Positions 28,167-37,607 are shown, numbered from the stretch's first letter. The stretch: DNA of 64,000 nucleotides from Aquibium carbonis (GCF_003970795.1 NZ_RWKW01000016.1:1-64000), one strand, 5' to 3'. The notes: generated by a model from the letters alone, not told the origin. Numbers and translations: made by a program.

Positions 28167-31100
28167 TCCGCTTCGTCACAGCCCTGCTCGCGCTGTTCCT
28201 GGCGTTTCCGGTCCTTGCACAGGAAACGCCGGAGGAAGAACGCGGCTTTTTCATCGATTTCGTGCAGAACCAGCTGTCCTCCTCCAATCGCCAGATCAGC
28301 ATCAGCGGCATCCAGGGCATCCTGTCGTCGAACGCGACCATCGCGTCGATTACCATCGCCGATCGCGAGGGCGTCTGGCTCCGGATCACCAATGCCGGGA
28401 TCGACTGGAACCGGTCGGCGCTGCTGCGCGGCCGGCTGGACGTCGAGACGCTGCGCGCCGACGCGATCGAGGTGCTGCGCCAGCCCTTGCCGGCGGAAGG
28501 CCTGCCATCGCCCGAGGCAACCCCGTTCCAGCTTCCGGAACTGCCGCTTGCCATCAGCCTGCGCAATCTCGAAATCGCACGCTTGAGCTTCGGGGCGGAC
28601 GTGTTCGGGCTGGCATCGGAACTGAGCGCCACGGGCAATCTCGAACTGGCCGGCGGATCGCTTCAGACCGCGCTCGACATGCAGCGCCTCGACGGGCCGG
28701 GCGGCAGCCTGACGCTGACGGCGAGCTATGCGAACGAGACGGAACTGCTCGACGTACGGCTCGGGCTCAGCGAGCCGGCCAACGGCATCGTGGCCAACTT
28801 GCTCAACATCGAGGGACGGCCCCCGGTCGATCTGGCGCTCTCCGGCTCCGGCCCGCTCGGCGACCTCGCGCTGGAACTCGCGCTCGACGCCGACGGCGCG
28901 CGCGTGCTGACGGGAACGACGCGGCTCGACCGCACCGATCTCGGACTGGCCTTTTCCGCCGACGTGCGCGGACCGATCTCGCGCCTCGTGGCACCGGCCT
29001 TCCGCGACTTCTTCGGCGACGAGGCAGCCCTCACGGTCAACGGCACCGTGAGGGATGCCGGCGGCGTCGCCATCGACCGCCTGTCGATCGACAGCGCCGC
29101 GGTCGACCTGCAGGCCTCGGCCGAAACCGGCGCCGACGGATTCCTGCGGTCGCTGCAACTCGATGCCCGGATCGAACCGGACGGCGATGACACGGTTGTC
29201 CTGCCGGTGCCGGGCGGCAACACGACCCTGCGCCGCGGCGTCGTGAGCCTGACCTTCGGCGACACGCCCGACGGCCGGTGGTCCGGAACCGTTTCCATCA
29301 CCGATCTGAACAGCCCGCAATACAGCATCGAGGCCGTCGCGCTCGACCTTGGCGGGCTCGTCGCCAACCTCGACGACCCGGCGAGCCGCCGCATCACGTT
29401 CGACGTTGCCGGGCAGGCCAACGGCATCGCGGCCGAACGCGAGGACATCGCCGAGGCGCTCGGCAACCGGATTGCGCTGGCGATCAATGGCGGCTGGAGC
29501 GCCGGCCAGCCGGTCCGCATCGAGCGCGCCTCGGTCGACGGCCGGTCGCTCGCCTTCAACGCGGTGGGTTCATTCATCGACGGCGCCTTCACCGGCGACC
29601 TTGGTGTCGAAGCGTCGAGTATCGCGCCGTTTTCGGGTCTCGCCGGGCGCGAACTCGGCGGTGGTGCACGGCTGACGGCGCGCGGCGAAATCCGCCCCGT
29701 CTCGGGCGCCTTCGACCTGACGCTCGACGGCCAGGCGACGGAATTGCGCATCGACGACGCGACGGTGGACAACCTGTTGTCGGGGACGACGGCGATTTCG
29801 GGCCGGGTGGCGCGCGGGGAGACGGGTCTCGTCGCGGACGGCTTCCGCCTCGACAATCCCCAGGCGACCATCACGGCAGATGGCCGGGTTGCCACCGGCA
29901 GCGCCGATTTCCGCTTCGACGTCATCGTCGCCGAGCTGGCCGAGATTCGCCCTGACTTGCGTGGGCGCCTGACGGCGACCGGCACGGCACAAGGGGCCGA
30001 CGGCGTCATCGCGCTCGCCTTCGATGCCCGTGTTCCCGCCGGTTCGCTCGGTGGACGCTCGCTGCGCGACGCCGCCGTCGTCTTCGACGGCACGCTGAGC
30101 GAAGGAGCGCTCCTGGGCAACATCCTCGGCGACGCCTTTCTGGATGGCACGCGCGTCAGCCTGCGCTCGCAGGTCGCGTCCGCGAATGGCGAACGGCGGC
30201 TGGGCGACCTGCGCTTCGAGACGGCGGGCGCGACACTGACGGGCGACGTGACCCAGACCCAGGCCGGCCTCCTGACGGGCCGCCTCGACCTCGACGCGCC
30301 GAACGTCTCTACGGCGGCGGCGCTTGCGCTGGCCGAGGCGCGGGGCGCCATCCGGGCCAGCATCGCCCTGGCCATCGTCGACGAACGCCAGTCGGCCACG
30401 GTCGAGGCCCGCGTCGACGGCCTCGTCTACGACGAGACGCGCATCGGCGCGGCAACGGTCCAGGCGCAGGTCGCCGACCTGTTCGGCGTTCCGGCGGTGG
30501 AAGGCCGCATCGATGCCAGCCGCGTGACCGCCGCCGGAATCGACATCGCCACGCTGACCGCCAATGCCCAGCGCAGCGGCGACGCCACCGGTTTTTCCGC
30601 GCAGGCGCGTCTCGACAACGGGGCCGTGATCGAGACGACGGGCTCGCTTGCGCCGGAGGGCGAAGGGTTCCGACTGACGCTCGAGCAGGCAAACCTCGCC
30701 TGGCGCGACCTCTCCGCGCGACTGTCGCAGACGGCGTCGCTGCTGGTCGATGGCCAGGACGTCACCATCGACGCATTTTCGATGAACGTCGGCGGTGGAA
30801 CCATCAGCGCGACCGGTACGATCGCGGACCGCATCGATGTGGCCGCGCGGCTGCAACAGGTGCCGCTGGCGATCGCCAATGCGATCCGACCGGATCTGGG
30901 GCTTGGCGGTACGATCGACGGCACAGCCGTCGTGGGCGGGTCGCGGACCGCGCCGAATGTCCGCTTCGAAGTCGCCGGCCGTGCCCTCACCGCAACCGCG
31001 CTGCGCGAAGCCGGCCTGACGACGCTGTCGATCGATGCGCGCGGCACGACCACGGGCAACCGGCTCGACGTCGACGCGACGGTTTCGGGCCCCGAAGGCT

Positions 31101-32755
31101 TTCGCGCGCAGGTCAATGGCGGCGTTCCGCTCGGCGACGGATCGCTGGCGCTCGACGTCGCGCTGCAAAGCTTCCCGCTGGCGACGCTGAACCCCATGCT
31201 GCCCGGGCAATCCCTGTCCGGGAACGTCACCGGCAACGCCACCGTCACGGGTCCGCTTGCCGATCCGGCCGCGCGTTTCGACCTGACGGGCAGCAACCTC
31301 GCCTCGACGCAGTTCGTCGACCTCGGCGTTGCGCCGCTCGGCCTGACCGCGTCCGGGCGATACGAAGACGGGACGATCGAGCTCTCATCCGCGTCCGCCA
31401 ACGGTCCGCGCGGCCTGTCGGTGACGGCAAGCGGCATCATTCCCCTGTCCGGTCCGGGCCTCGCAGTGGCGGCGAACGGCCAGGTTCCGCTGGAACTCGC
31501 CAACCGTTTCCTGGTCGATCGCGGCACGCAGGTCAGCGGCACGCTCGTGCTCGACATCCGCATCGCTGGGAGCCTGTCGGACCCGGTGATCACCGGCTCT
31601 ATCTCGACGGCCGGGGCGGCCGCTGTCGATCCGGAGGCGAACGTGCGGCTGAACGACATCGCGCTGTCGGCCAGCCTCGACGCACAGTCGGTCACCATTT
31701 CCCAGCTCACCGCCTCGATCGCAGGCGGCGGGCGGCTTGCCGCCAGCGGCACGATCTCGCTCGCCGACGGTTTCCCGGCCGATCTCGACATCCGGTTGCA
31801 GGACGCGCGCTACACCGATGGCGAACTCGTGGTGGCGACGGTGAATGCATCCCTGTCGGTCTTCGGCGCCCTGGCGCGCGACCCGCTGATTTCCGGTCAG
31901 GTCTCGATCGAGCGGGCGGAAATCTCGATCGCGGGCGACCTCGGCGGCGGAGCCGCATCGATCGACGTCATTCATATCAATCCGCCGGCCGCCGTCCGCG
32001 CCACGCTCGAACGCGCCCGTGCCAATGACGGGACGCCGATGCCCTCGGCAAGACCGAGCGTCGCCAGGCTCGACGTCACGGTCAGCGCGCCGAACCAGAT
32101 CTTCGTGCGCGGACGCGGCCTCGACGCCGAGCTGGGCGGCCAGGTTCGGCTGACCGGCCCCGTAACCGACATCCAGCCAGTGGGCGCCTTCAACCTGATC
32201 CGCGGCCGCCTCTCCATTCTCGGGCAGCGGATCACCTTCGATGAAGGCAGCGTGACGCTGGTCGGCGATCTCGATCCGTTCATCGATTTCGTCGCCCGCA
32301 GCGAAAGCGACGACATCACGGTCTTCGTCACCGTGCGCGGGCGGATCTCCGATCCGCAGGTGTCCTTCTCCTCGCAGCCGGAACTGCCGCAGGACGAGGT
32401 GCTGGCGCGGCTGATCTTCAACCGCTCCATCTCGGAACTGTCGGCGTTGCAGATCGCGCAGCTCGCGGCGGCGGCAGCCGAACTCGCCGGCGGGTCCAAC
32501 ACCTCGCTGGTAGGCAGCCTGCGCGACGCCACCGGGCTCGACGACCTCGACATCGTCACCGACAGCGAAGGCAACACGGCCGTCAGGGCGGGCCGCTACA
32601 TCCAGGACAACATCTATCTCGGCGTGGAGGCGGGAGCCGCTGGCTCGACGCGGGGCACGATCAACCTCGACATCACCCAGGACCTCAAGGCGCGTGGGTC
32701 CGTCGGGTCCGATGGCGACTCGAGCCTTGGCCTGTTCTTCGAACGCGACTACTGA
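28163..32755 (+). CDS. tamB: Translocation and assembly module protein TamB (DUF490)
   Basis: A 1530-residue envelope protein with an N-terminal signal anchor (about 1-20, FVTALLALFLAFPVLAQ), a very long repetitive beta-rich region (AsmA/VPS13-like taco fold by family knowledge) and the C-terminal DUF490 domain (about 1150-1530) ending in a beta-strand with terminal FFERDY. It spans the periplasm and partners TamA; TamB-type proteins are also implicated in phospholipid transport. The start is a TTG that overlaps the tamA stop (TTGA), a strong sign of coupling. Confidence 0.93.
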   Translation: MIRFVTALLALFLAFPVLAQETPEEERGFFIDFVQNQLSSSNRQISISGIQGILSSNATIASITIADREGVWLRITNAGIDWNRSALLRGRLDVETLRADAIEVLRQPLPAEGLPSPEATPFQLPELPLAISLRNLEIARLSFGADVFGLASELSATGNLELAGGSLQTALDMQRLDGPGGSLTLTASYANETELLDVRLGLSEPANGIVANLLNIEGRPPVDLALSGSGPLGDLALELALDADGARVLTGTTRLDRTDLGLAFSADVRGPISRLVAPAFRDFFGDEAALTVNGTVRDAGGVAIDRLSIDSAAVDLQASAETGADGFLRSLQLDARIEPDGDDTVVLPVPGGNTTLRRGVVSLTFGDTPDGRWSGTVSITDLNSPQYSIEAVALDLGGLVANLDDPASRRITFDVAGQANGIAAEREDIAEALGNRIALAINGGWSAGQPVRIERASVDGRSLAFNAVGSFIDGAFTGDLGVEASSIAPFSGLAGRELGGGARLTARGEIRPVSGAFDLTLDGQATELRIDDATVDNLLSGTTAISGRVARGETGLVADGFRLDNPQATITADGRVATGSADFRFDVIVAELAEIRPDLRGRLTATGTAQGADGVIALAFDARVPAGSLGGRSLRDAAVVFDGTLSEGALLGNILGDAFLDGTRVSLRSQVASANGERRLGDLRFETAGATLTGDVTQTQAGLLTGRLDLDAPNVSTAAALALAEARGAIRASIALAIVDERQSATVEARVDGLVYDETRIGAATVQAQVADLFGVPAVEGRIDASRVTAAGIDIATLTANAQRSGDATGFSAQARLDNGAVIETTGSLAPEGEGFRLTLEQANLAWRDLSARLSQTASLLVDGQDVTIDAFSMNVGGGTISATGTIADRIDVAARLQQVPLAIANAIRPDLGLGGTIDGTAVVGGSRTAPNVRFEVAGRALTATALREAGLTTLSIDARGTTTGNRLDVDATVSGPEGFRAQVNGGVPLGDGSLALDVALQSFPLATLNPMLPGQSLSGNVTGNATVTGPLADPAARFDLTGSNLASTQFVDLGVAPLGLTASGRYEDGTIELSSASANGPRGLSVTASGIIPLSGPGLAVAANGQVPLELANRFLVDRGTQVSGTLVLDIRIAGSLSDPVITGSISTAGAAAVDPEANVRLNDIALSASLDAQSVTISQLTASIAGGGRLAASGTISLADGFPADLDIRLQDARYTDGELVVATVNASLSVFGALARDPLISGQVSIERAEISIAGDLGGGAASIDVIHINPPAAVRATLERARANDGTPMPSARPSVARLDVTVSAPNQIFVRGRGLDAELGGQVRLTGPVTDIQPVGAFNLIRGRLSILGQRITFDEGSVTLVGDLDPFIDFVARSESDDITVFVTVRGRISDPQVSFSSQPELPQDEVLARLIFNRSISELSALQIAQLAAAAAELAGGSNTSLVGSLRDATGLDDLDIVTDSEGNTAVRAGRYIQDNIYLGVEAGAAGSTRGTINLDITQDLKARGSVGSDGDSSLGLFFERDY

Positions 32756-33082
32756 TCCGCCGCCTCACAACCGGGCTCGAAGAACCGCCGTCCTGACCCG
32801 CCAGCCCACGCTGGAACGTTTGATCATGGGACGCGTGACGCCCGGAGAGGGGAGAGACCGGCGCCGCACGGGAGGGGTGACGCGGGGGACGCGCCGCCGG
32901 TCTCTCGCGCCGCTGGAGGTGCAGCGCGCCTGCCAAACATGCGGCGCGCGGAATGGTTGCTCCAAAAACACCATTTGTTAATCGGCGGACCGCACCACCG
33001 ATCCCGCCAGGCCGGCCCGGAACATTTGCCCGAGGCTGCGGTTATCGCTCGACCGATCCAATGCATGGAAGGAACCGAGCCG
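32756..33082. other. 327-bp gap after tamB
   Basis: No convincing gene. It holds a large inverted repeat (32852-32906) and, just before the next small gene, a purine-rich ribosome site (near 33068-33073). Short open frames here are arginine-rich shadows. Confidence 0.5.
32852..32906. repeat. Perfect 12-bp inverted repeat with 31-bp centre
   Basis: GAGAGACCGGCG (32852-32863) and CGCCGGTCTCTC (32895-32906) are exact inverse complements separated by 31 bp. It lies about 100 bp after tamB with no following T-run, so it is not a standard intrinsic terminator. It could be an mRNA 3'-end structure or a protein-binding site. Confidence 0.7.
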
Positions 33083-33253
33083 ATGTCAAAGCCCAGGATG
33101 CTCACATGGGATCACCCTGCCCCCGCCGGCAATCGCGGCACGGAGCCGATCCCGATGCCCGGGCCGACGCCGCCGCCCGGCCCGTTGCCGCCGGACCCGG
33201 TGCCCCAGCCCGACCCCTCGCCGATCCCGACGCGCTTTTCACGGTTCGCGTGA
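33083..33253 (+). CDS. Small proline-rich protein
   Basis: A 56-residue product, about one third proline in its second half (PMPGPTPPPGPLPPDPVPQP within residues 24-43), with no signal peptide and no membrane segment. The ATG is preceded by GGAAGGAACC. No family is recognised. Proline-rich low-complexity sequence makes a false call possible, but the start site and the closely following DUF982 gene (16 bp) support it. Confidence 0.45.
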   Translation: MSKPRMLTWDHPAPAGNRGTEPIPMPGPTPPPGPLPPDPVPQPDPSPIPTRFSRFA

Positions 33254-33269
33254 TGGATGCGCAAAGCTG

Positions 33270-33509
33270 ATGGCAATCGAATTCGACCAGCCGGTCCGAC
33301 TGTCGTTGCCTGACGGATCCGTTTCGGTCGGCAACGCGAGAGAAGCGTTCGATGTGCTGTCGAACCCAAGCTGGCCGGAGCGCGGCATCGAGCATCAGCA
33401 GGCGATCGACGCCGCGCTGAAGGTGATCGACGGGCATCGCTCCGCCGTCGATGCCCGGGACGGGCTGATACGCGCGGCCCGGCAAGCCGGAACCTTGGCA
33501 GAGGACTAG
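33270..33509 (+). CDS. DUF982 family protein
   Basis: A 79-residue protein matching the DUF982 pattern common in rhizobia: an N-terminal strand pair VRLSLPDGSVSVGNAREAFD, then a W-P motif (NPSWPER), and a helical C-terminus ending in ARQAGTLAED. The function of the family is unknown. It is followed 1 bp after its stop by a 25-bp dispersed repeat. Confidence 0.75.
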   Translation: MAIEFDQPVRLSLPDGSVSVGNAREAFDVLSNPSWPERGIEHQQAIDAALKVIDGHRSAVDARDGLIRAARQAGTLAED

Positions 33510-33510
33510 C

Positions 33511-33535
33511 GCGTGTCGCGTCCAATCCGGTTCAT
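33511..33535 (+). repeat. 25-bp dispersed intergenic repeat, copy 2
   Basis: Matches the minus strand of 74-98 at 24 of 25 bases. It starts 1 bp after the DUF982 stop codon, at the junction with the next gene's upstream region. Confidence 0.55.
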
Positions 33536-33632
33536 CCCGCACCTTCGGACGTTTCACGCCCGCCCGCACCTCGCGGCATGTCCCCGCTGGTCGTACGTCG
33601 TTTAGGCCAGCGAACCCCAGAGGAGAAAAGCC

Positions 33633-33986
33633 ATGACCCTCGTTCGAACGTTGATGGCAAGCGGCACTGTGCTTGCCATGCTCGCCCTTTCCCCTGCACA
33701 TGCCCAGCAGGCGCCGGCGCCCGAGGCACCTGCGACAACGCCTGACCTGGGCGCCGAGGACGATCCCTGCGAGATCGCTCCCGGCGGCGATGCACAGGCC
33801 GCATTACCGGGTGGTGTCGAGAGGCCCGGCGCCGACCAGTTGGACGAATCCCTCTCGGCGACCCTCGACCGTTGCGGCGGCGTTCTCGCTCCTCCCGACG
33901 TTGGTGATCCTGGAATGGTCGAACCGGCGCCCGACGAGGGCACGACGCCGGTCATTCCCCCTTCGGCCGTTCCGGACCAGGAATGA
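33633..33986 (+). CDS. Small secreted acidic protein, function unknown
   Basis: A 117-residue protein with a clear signal peptide (about 1-24, ending LALSPAHAQQ) and an acidic, proline- and alanine-rich mature part with two cysteines (DDPCEIA and LDRCGGV). No domain is recognised. The ATG follows AGGAGAAAAGCC. Its stop overlaps the start of the EEP phosphatase gene by 4 bp (ATGA), so the two are co-translated and may act together in envelope lipid chemistry; that link is inference. Confidence 0.7.
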   Translation: MTLVRTLMASGTVLAMLALSPAHAQQAPAPEAPATTPDLGAEDDPCEIAPGGDAQAALPGGVERPGADQLDESLSATLDRCGGVLAPPDVGDPGMVEPAPDEGTTPVIPPSAVPDQE

Positions 33987-34762
33987 CCCGACCGGCCGTG
34001 CATTCAGAATTCGTGAGTCGGCTCCGGGTCGTGACCTACAACGTTCACCGCTGTGTCGGCGTCGATGGCAAGCTGTCACCCGGCCGCATTGCCGAAGTGA
34101 TCGCGGAGACCGGAGCCGACGTGGTCGCCCTCCAGGAACTCGACGTTCGTCGCGCGCGAAGTGGCGGGGTCGACCAGGCCGAAGCCATCGCCCGCGAACT
34201 GGGGATGGGCAACATCCATTTCCATCCGGCGTTGAAGGTGATGGAAGAAGAATATGGCGACGCGATCATCACCGCTTTGCCATCGACGGTGATCAAGGCC
34301 GGCGCGCTGCCCGGCGTCGAACGCCGGCCGCAGATCGAACCGCGCGGCGCGATCTGGACCCGGATCGAACTGGATGGCGCGCCGGTGGACGTGGTCAACA
34401 CCCATTTCGGCTTGCGCCGTTGGGAGCGGCGCGCGCAGGCGCGCTGCCTGCTTGGATCCGAATGGCTGGGGCGGGCCGACCCGACCGTGCCGATGGTGCT
34501 GGCCGGCGACTTCAATTCCTTCCCGCGCGGTACGGTGTGCGGAATGATACGCCAGCATCTGCGCGACGCCCACCAACTGGGCTCGCCAAAGCGGCGGCGT
34601 CCACGCCGGACCTTCCCTTCAAACTTTCCCGTGTTCCGCATCGACCACATCTTCATCAGCCGGCAGATATCGGTCGTTTCGGCCGATACCCATCGCAGCC
34701 TGCTCAGCCGTGCGGCCTCCGACCATCTGCCCCTCGTCGCCGACTTGACGATCGACCGGTAG
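33983..34762 (+). CDS. Endonuclease/exonuclease/phosphatase family protein (YbhP-like)
   Basis: A 259-residue EEP-superfamily metal-dependent phosphoesterase. Catalytic motifs are visible: TYNVHRC near the N-terminus, the metal-binding glutamate in LQELD, NTHFGL, GDFNSFPRG and the terminal SDHLPLVADL. Members cleave DNA, phospholipid head groups or sugar phosphates. It is followed by a YbhN-like membrane protein and a convergent phospholipase D gene. This is the same trio as E. coli ybhP-clsB-ybhN and suggests a phospholipid role. Confidence 0.85.
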   Translation: MTRPAVHSEFVSRLRVVTYNVHRCVGVDGKLSPGRIAEVIAETGADVVALQELDVRRARSGGVDQAEAIARELGMGNIHFHPALKVMEEEYGDAIITALPSTVIKAGALPGVERRPQIEPRGAIWTRIELDGAPVDVVNTHFGLRRWERRAQARCLLGSEWLGRADPTVPMVLAGDFNSFPRGTVCGMIRQHLRDAHQLGSPKRRRPRRTFPSNFPVFRIDHIFISRQISVVSADTHRSLLSRAASDHLPLVADLTIDR

Positions 34763-34865
34763 ACTTCGCTCCTGCCCTCGCGGCGGGGGCAAATGCCGAT
34801 TTTCGCCGGAGGCGGGATCACGGCGGGCGTTGGGACGTTGATCCGCTTTCAATGCGAGCACGCCC

Positions 34866-35852
34866 TTGACCGACACGTCCGCACCGACCTTTTCGCAAGC
34901 ATCCGACGACACGCTCCCCGCGACGCAACCCGCCCGCAAGAAGCGGTTCAGGTTGCGCTGGACCACCTGGATCGCGCTCGCAGCCGTCATCCTCGCCGGA
35001 ACGCTGCTGTATCGGACCCTGTCCGGCTACAGTCTCGACGAGATCGTTTCCTCCATCCGGAGCGTCCCGGCTGCACGCCTGGGAGCCGCGGCGGCATTCA
35101 TGGCGGCCAGCTATCTCACGCTGACGCTGTTCGACTATCTGGGTCTTCGCTATGCCGGGCACCGGCTGCCCTGGCGAAGGGCGGCGCTGGCCTCCTTCAC
35201 CGCGCTGTCGCTGGGCCACTCGATCGGCTTTGCCGGCATCTCCAGCGGCGCGATCCGCTATCGCTTCTATGCGCGGTGGGGGCTCAATGTTGAAGACGTG
35301 GCCAAGGTGGTCCTGTTCTCGGGTCTGACCGTGGCGCTCGGTCTGATGTCGCTCGGCGGCATCGCGCTCCTGATCCACCCGGGCGGCGCGGCGGAACTGA
35401 CGGGGCTCGCCAGCGCCACGGTGCTGGCGGCCGGGCTGGGGCTGCTTTTGCTCGTCGCGGGCTATCTCGCCGCATCCGCCTTCGTCACACGGCCTCTCAC
35501 CATCCGCACATGGACTTTTCGCATGCCCGCTCTGAAGCTGGCGCTTGCCCAGGTGGGCGTCGGCGCGCTGAACTTCGCGCTGGTGGCGGCATGCCTGCAT
35601 CAGGCGATCGCCGGCTTCGCGGCGGTTCCCTATATGAGCGTGGCCACGGCCTACGTCACGGCCAACACGGCGGCGTTGATGGCTCACGTTCCAGGTGGCC
35701 TCGGCGTCATCGAGGCCACCGTGCTGCACATGATACCAGGTGCAAACCTGATCGGCGCAGTGCTGATTTTTCGCTTCGTCTACTTCCTCGTGCCCCTGCC
35801 GATCGGCGTGGCGAGCCTCGTCGCCTCGGAGTACCTGGTCAGGCGCCGGTGA
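34866..35852 (+). CDS. YbhN/UPF0104 (LPG synthase membrane-domain type) protein
   Basis: A 328-residue membrane protein with eight to nine hydrophobic segments from residue 31 onward and the family motif GHSIGFAGISSGAIRYRFYA (about 118-137), followed near the C-terminus by MAHVPGGLGVIEATVL. It lacks the soluble synthase domain of MprF. It starts at a TTG (34866); no in-frame ATG is available nearby. It ends 39 bp from the convergent phospholipase D gene. Probable lipid flippase or transport role by analogy. Confidence 0.82.
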   Translation: MTDTSAPTFSQASDDTLPATQPARKKRFRLRWTTWIALAAVILAGTLLYRTLSGYSLDEIVSSIRSVPAARLGAAAAFMAASYLTLTLFDYLGLRYAGHRLPWRRAALASFTALSLGHSIGFAGISSGAIRYRFYARWGLNVEDVAKVVLFSGLTVALGLMSLGGIALLIHPGGAAELTGLASATVLAAGLGLLLLVAGYLAASAFVTRPLTIRTWTFRMPALKLALAQVGVGALNFALVAACLHQAIAGFAAVPYMSVATAYVTANTAALMAHVPGGLGVIEATVLHMIPGANLIGAVLIFRFVYFLVPLPIGVASLVASEYLVRRR

Positions 35853-35891
35853 CGCCGCGCCTCCGGCCTGCCGTCGACGGGCAAAGCCGGT

Positions 35892-37436
35892 TCAACGGAC
35901 GCGTTTGCGCTTGCGCTCGCGCCAGAAACGATCCCACAGCCGCAGGATGCGGTAGGGCCGGACGGGGTCGAGGAGCCGGGTCCCCGGCACGGGCGTCGAT
36001 GGTCCCTCGTCGGACATGGCCTCGAAGGGCATCAGACGCTGTCGGCCGCCGCCGAGAGCTTCGATCGCTGCGACCAGCGAACCGCGGCGTTCGATCTCCA
36101 GGGCCAGACGCTCCGGGGCGACCCCGATGTGCTCGCCGATGAGCCGGTCGCGAACCCGTCCGACGGCGCGCGCCTCCGCCCCGTTCCTGGCTTCGACGGC
36201 GACGTCGCATTCGGTGTCGAGCTCGATCGACCGATTGTTGAGGTTGGAAGAGCCGACCCGCAGGAAGCGGTCGTCCACCACGATCACCTTCGAATGAACG
36301 AAGACCTGCGTTTCCTCGTCGTCATCCCAAACCGCGGGATAGAGAATGCGAAGGCGGCCGTACCGGTCGGCCTTGCGCAACCGGCGGATCAGCCGGTCGC
36401 GGTTCGTACCCATGACCCATTTCTCGACGATGCCGTGGCACTCGTGCGCCATCACCACCACGATCTCCGGGCCGTCAAGCGCCTTCAGACGGCTCTCCAG
36501 GACGGCGCCCAGCAGCGCGGAGGTCATGTACTGCGCCTCGATGTAGATCGTGTCGCGGGCGCTTTCGATGGCGTCGATGGTCAGGTCGGCTGCCTCCCGC
36601 ACGGGTTCGGTGTCGAGATAATCCGGCAAGGTGCGCGCCACCGCCACGTCGACGTCGACGAAGTCGGGCTCCAGCCCGTCCGGCCAATGGTCACGGGGGC
36701 AGTCGCAGTCGAGCGGCGCGCCGCCACCCGTGGCGTTGCGCCAGCGGTCCTTGGCCACCTCGGCCAGCGCACAGGCGGCATCGCCGTCCACCAGCATCTG
36801 CACGTCGTGGACCGCGGGGTAGGACTTGCCGTCGGGATCGACCCGGAGCGGATCATGCGCCAGGTGCGGCGTGCGGTCCCAGCGCCCGACCGTCAAATCC
36901 ATGCCGCCGGAGAAGGCCAGGCAGTCGTCGATGGTGACGATCTTCTGGTGATGGGCGGCATAGATGGGATGATAGGTGTCGAGCTTGACGGAGATGCGCG
37001 GGTGCTCCTGCCATTCGGCGCCGAACAGCATTTCACGGGTGGAGCCCGGCGTGTGAATGATCGACTCGCTCCAGACGAGGATGCTCACCTCCAGTTCGGG
37101 GTTGGCTTCCACCTGGGCGCGCAGAAGCTGGCCGAGTGGCGGCGATTCAGCTTCGGGGCCATCGGGGCGCAGGCGGATGCGCCCATCGAAATCCCAACCG
37201 AGGACGACGATGGAGCGGGTCGCCTTTCGGATCGCGTTCTCCAGCGCGGCGAAATACTCCGCGCCGTCGACCAGCACCGACCCGCGTCTGGCGCGGGCGA
37301 CCTTCCAGCAGTTCCGGCCGGCGCGTACGATGGGACCGCCCCGCAGCACGGTACTGCGACGATCGCTCACGACAGCGCCCGGGACCTCCAGTCCACCGGG
37401 GATGACACGCAAACTGGCCTGACTGGCTGGGGGCAT
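35892..37436 (-). CDS. Phospholipase D-like protein (cardiolipin synthase type)
   Basis: A 514-residue member of the PLD superfamily with two HKD half-sites: HHQKIVTIDDCLAFSGGMD (about residues 179-197) and HSKVIVVDDRFLRVGSSN (about 390-407). Enzymes of this type form cardiolipin from phosphatidylglycerol or hydrolyse phospholipids; no N-terminal membrane helices are seen, as in ClsB. The ATG at 37436 follows AGGAGTCTTGCAGC, so the long upstream frame to 37877 is not used. Convergent with the YbhN-like gene. Confidence 0.88.
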   Translation of the reverse strand: MPPASQASLRVIPGGLEVPGAVVSDRRSTVLRGGPIVRAGRNCWKVARARRGSVLVDGAEYFAALENAIRKATRSIVVLGWDFDGRIRLRPDGPEAESPPLGQLLRAQVEANPELEVSILVWSESIIHTPGSTREMLFGAEWQEHPRISVKLDTYHPIYAAHHQKIVTIDDCLAFSGGMDLTVGRWDRTPHLAHDPLRVDPDGKSYPAVHDVQMLVDGDAACALAEVAKDRWRNATGGGAPLDCDCPRDHWPDGLEPDFVDVDVAVARTLPDYLDTEPVREAADLTIDAIESARDTIYIEAQYMTSALLGAVLESRLKALDGPEIVVVMAHECHGIVEKWVMGTNRDRLIRRLRKADRYGRLRILYPAVWDDDEETQVFVHSKVIVVDDRFLRVGSSNLNNRSIELDTECDVAVEARNGAEARAVGRVRDRLIGEHIGVAPERLALEIERRGSLVAAIEALGGGRQRLMPFEAMSDEGPSTPVPGTRLLDPVRPYRILRLWDRFWRERKRKRVR

Positions 37437-37449
37437 GCTGCAAGACTCC

Positions 37450-37475
37450 TGAAAACACTGCGTGAAAACACTGCG
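37450..37475. repeat. 13-bp tandem duplication
   Basis: TGAAAACACTGCG occurs twice in direct succession and is followed by a partial third copy (TGAAAACGCC). It lies just upstream of the phospholipase D start, so it could affect its expression, but two copies may simply be a chance slippage event. Confidence 0.7.
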
Positions 37476-37607
37476 TGAAAACGCCGCCGGACCGGGCCGG
37501 TTCCGAATCGCCCGCCACCGCTCGCCGAACCTTTCGCGCGGCCATTCGTTTGCGACCTGGGTGGACGGCGTCCCGTCCGCCTCGGTCCGGCGAGAGGAGT
37601 TGCGACC

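Noticed and set aside
37450-37475. Iteron-like origin repeats
   Set aside because: Only two full 13-bp copies, no replication gene nearby and no AT-rich stretch; treated as a small duplication.
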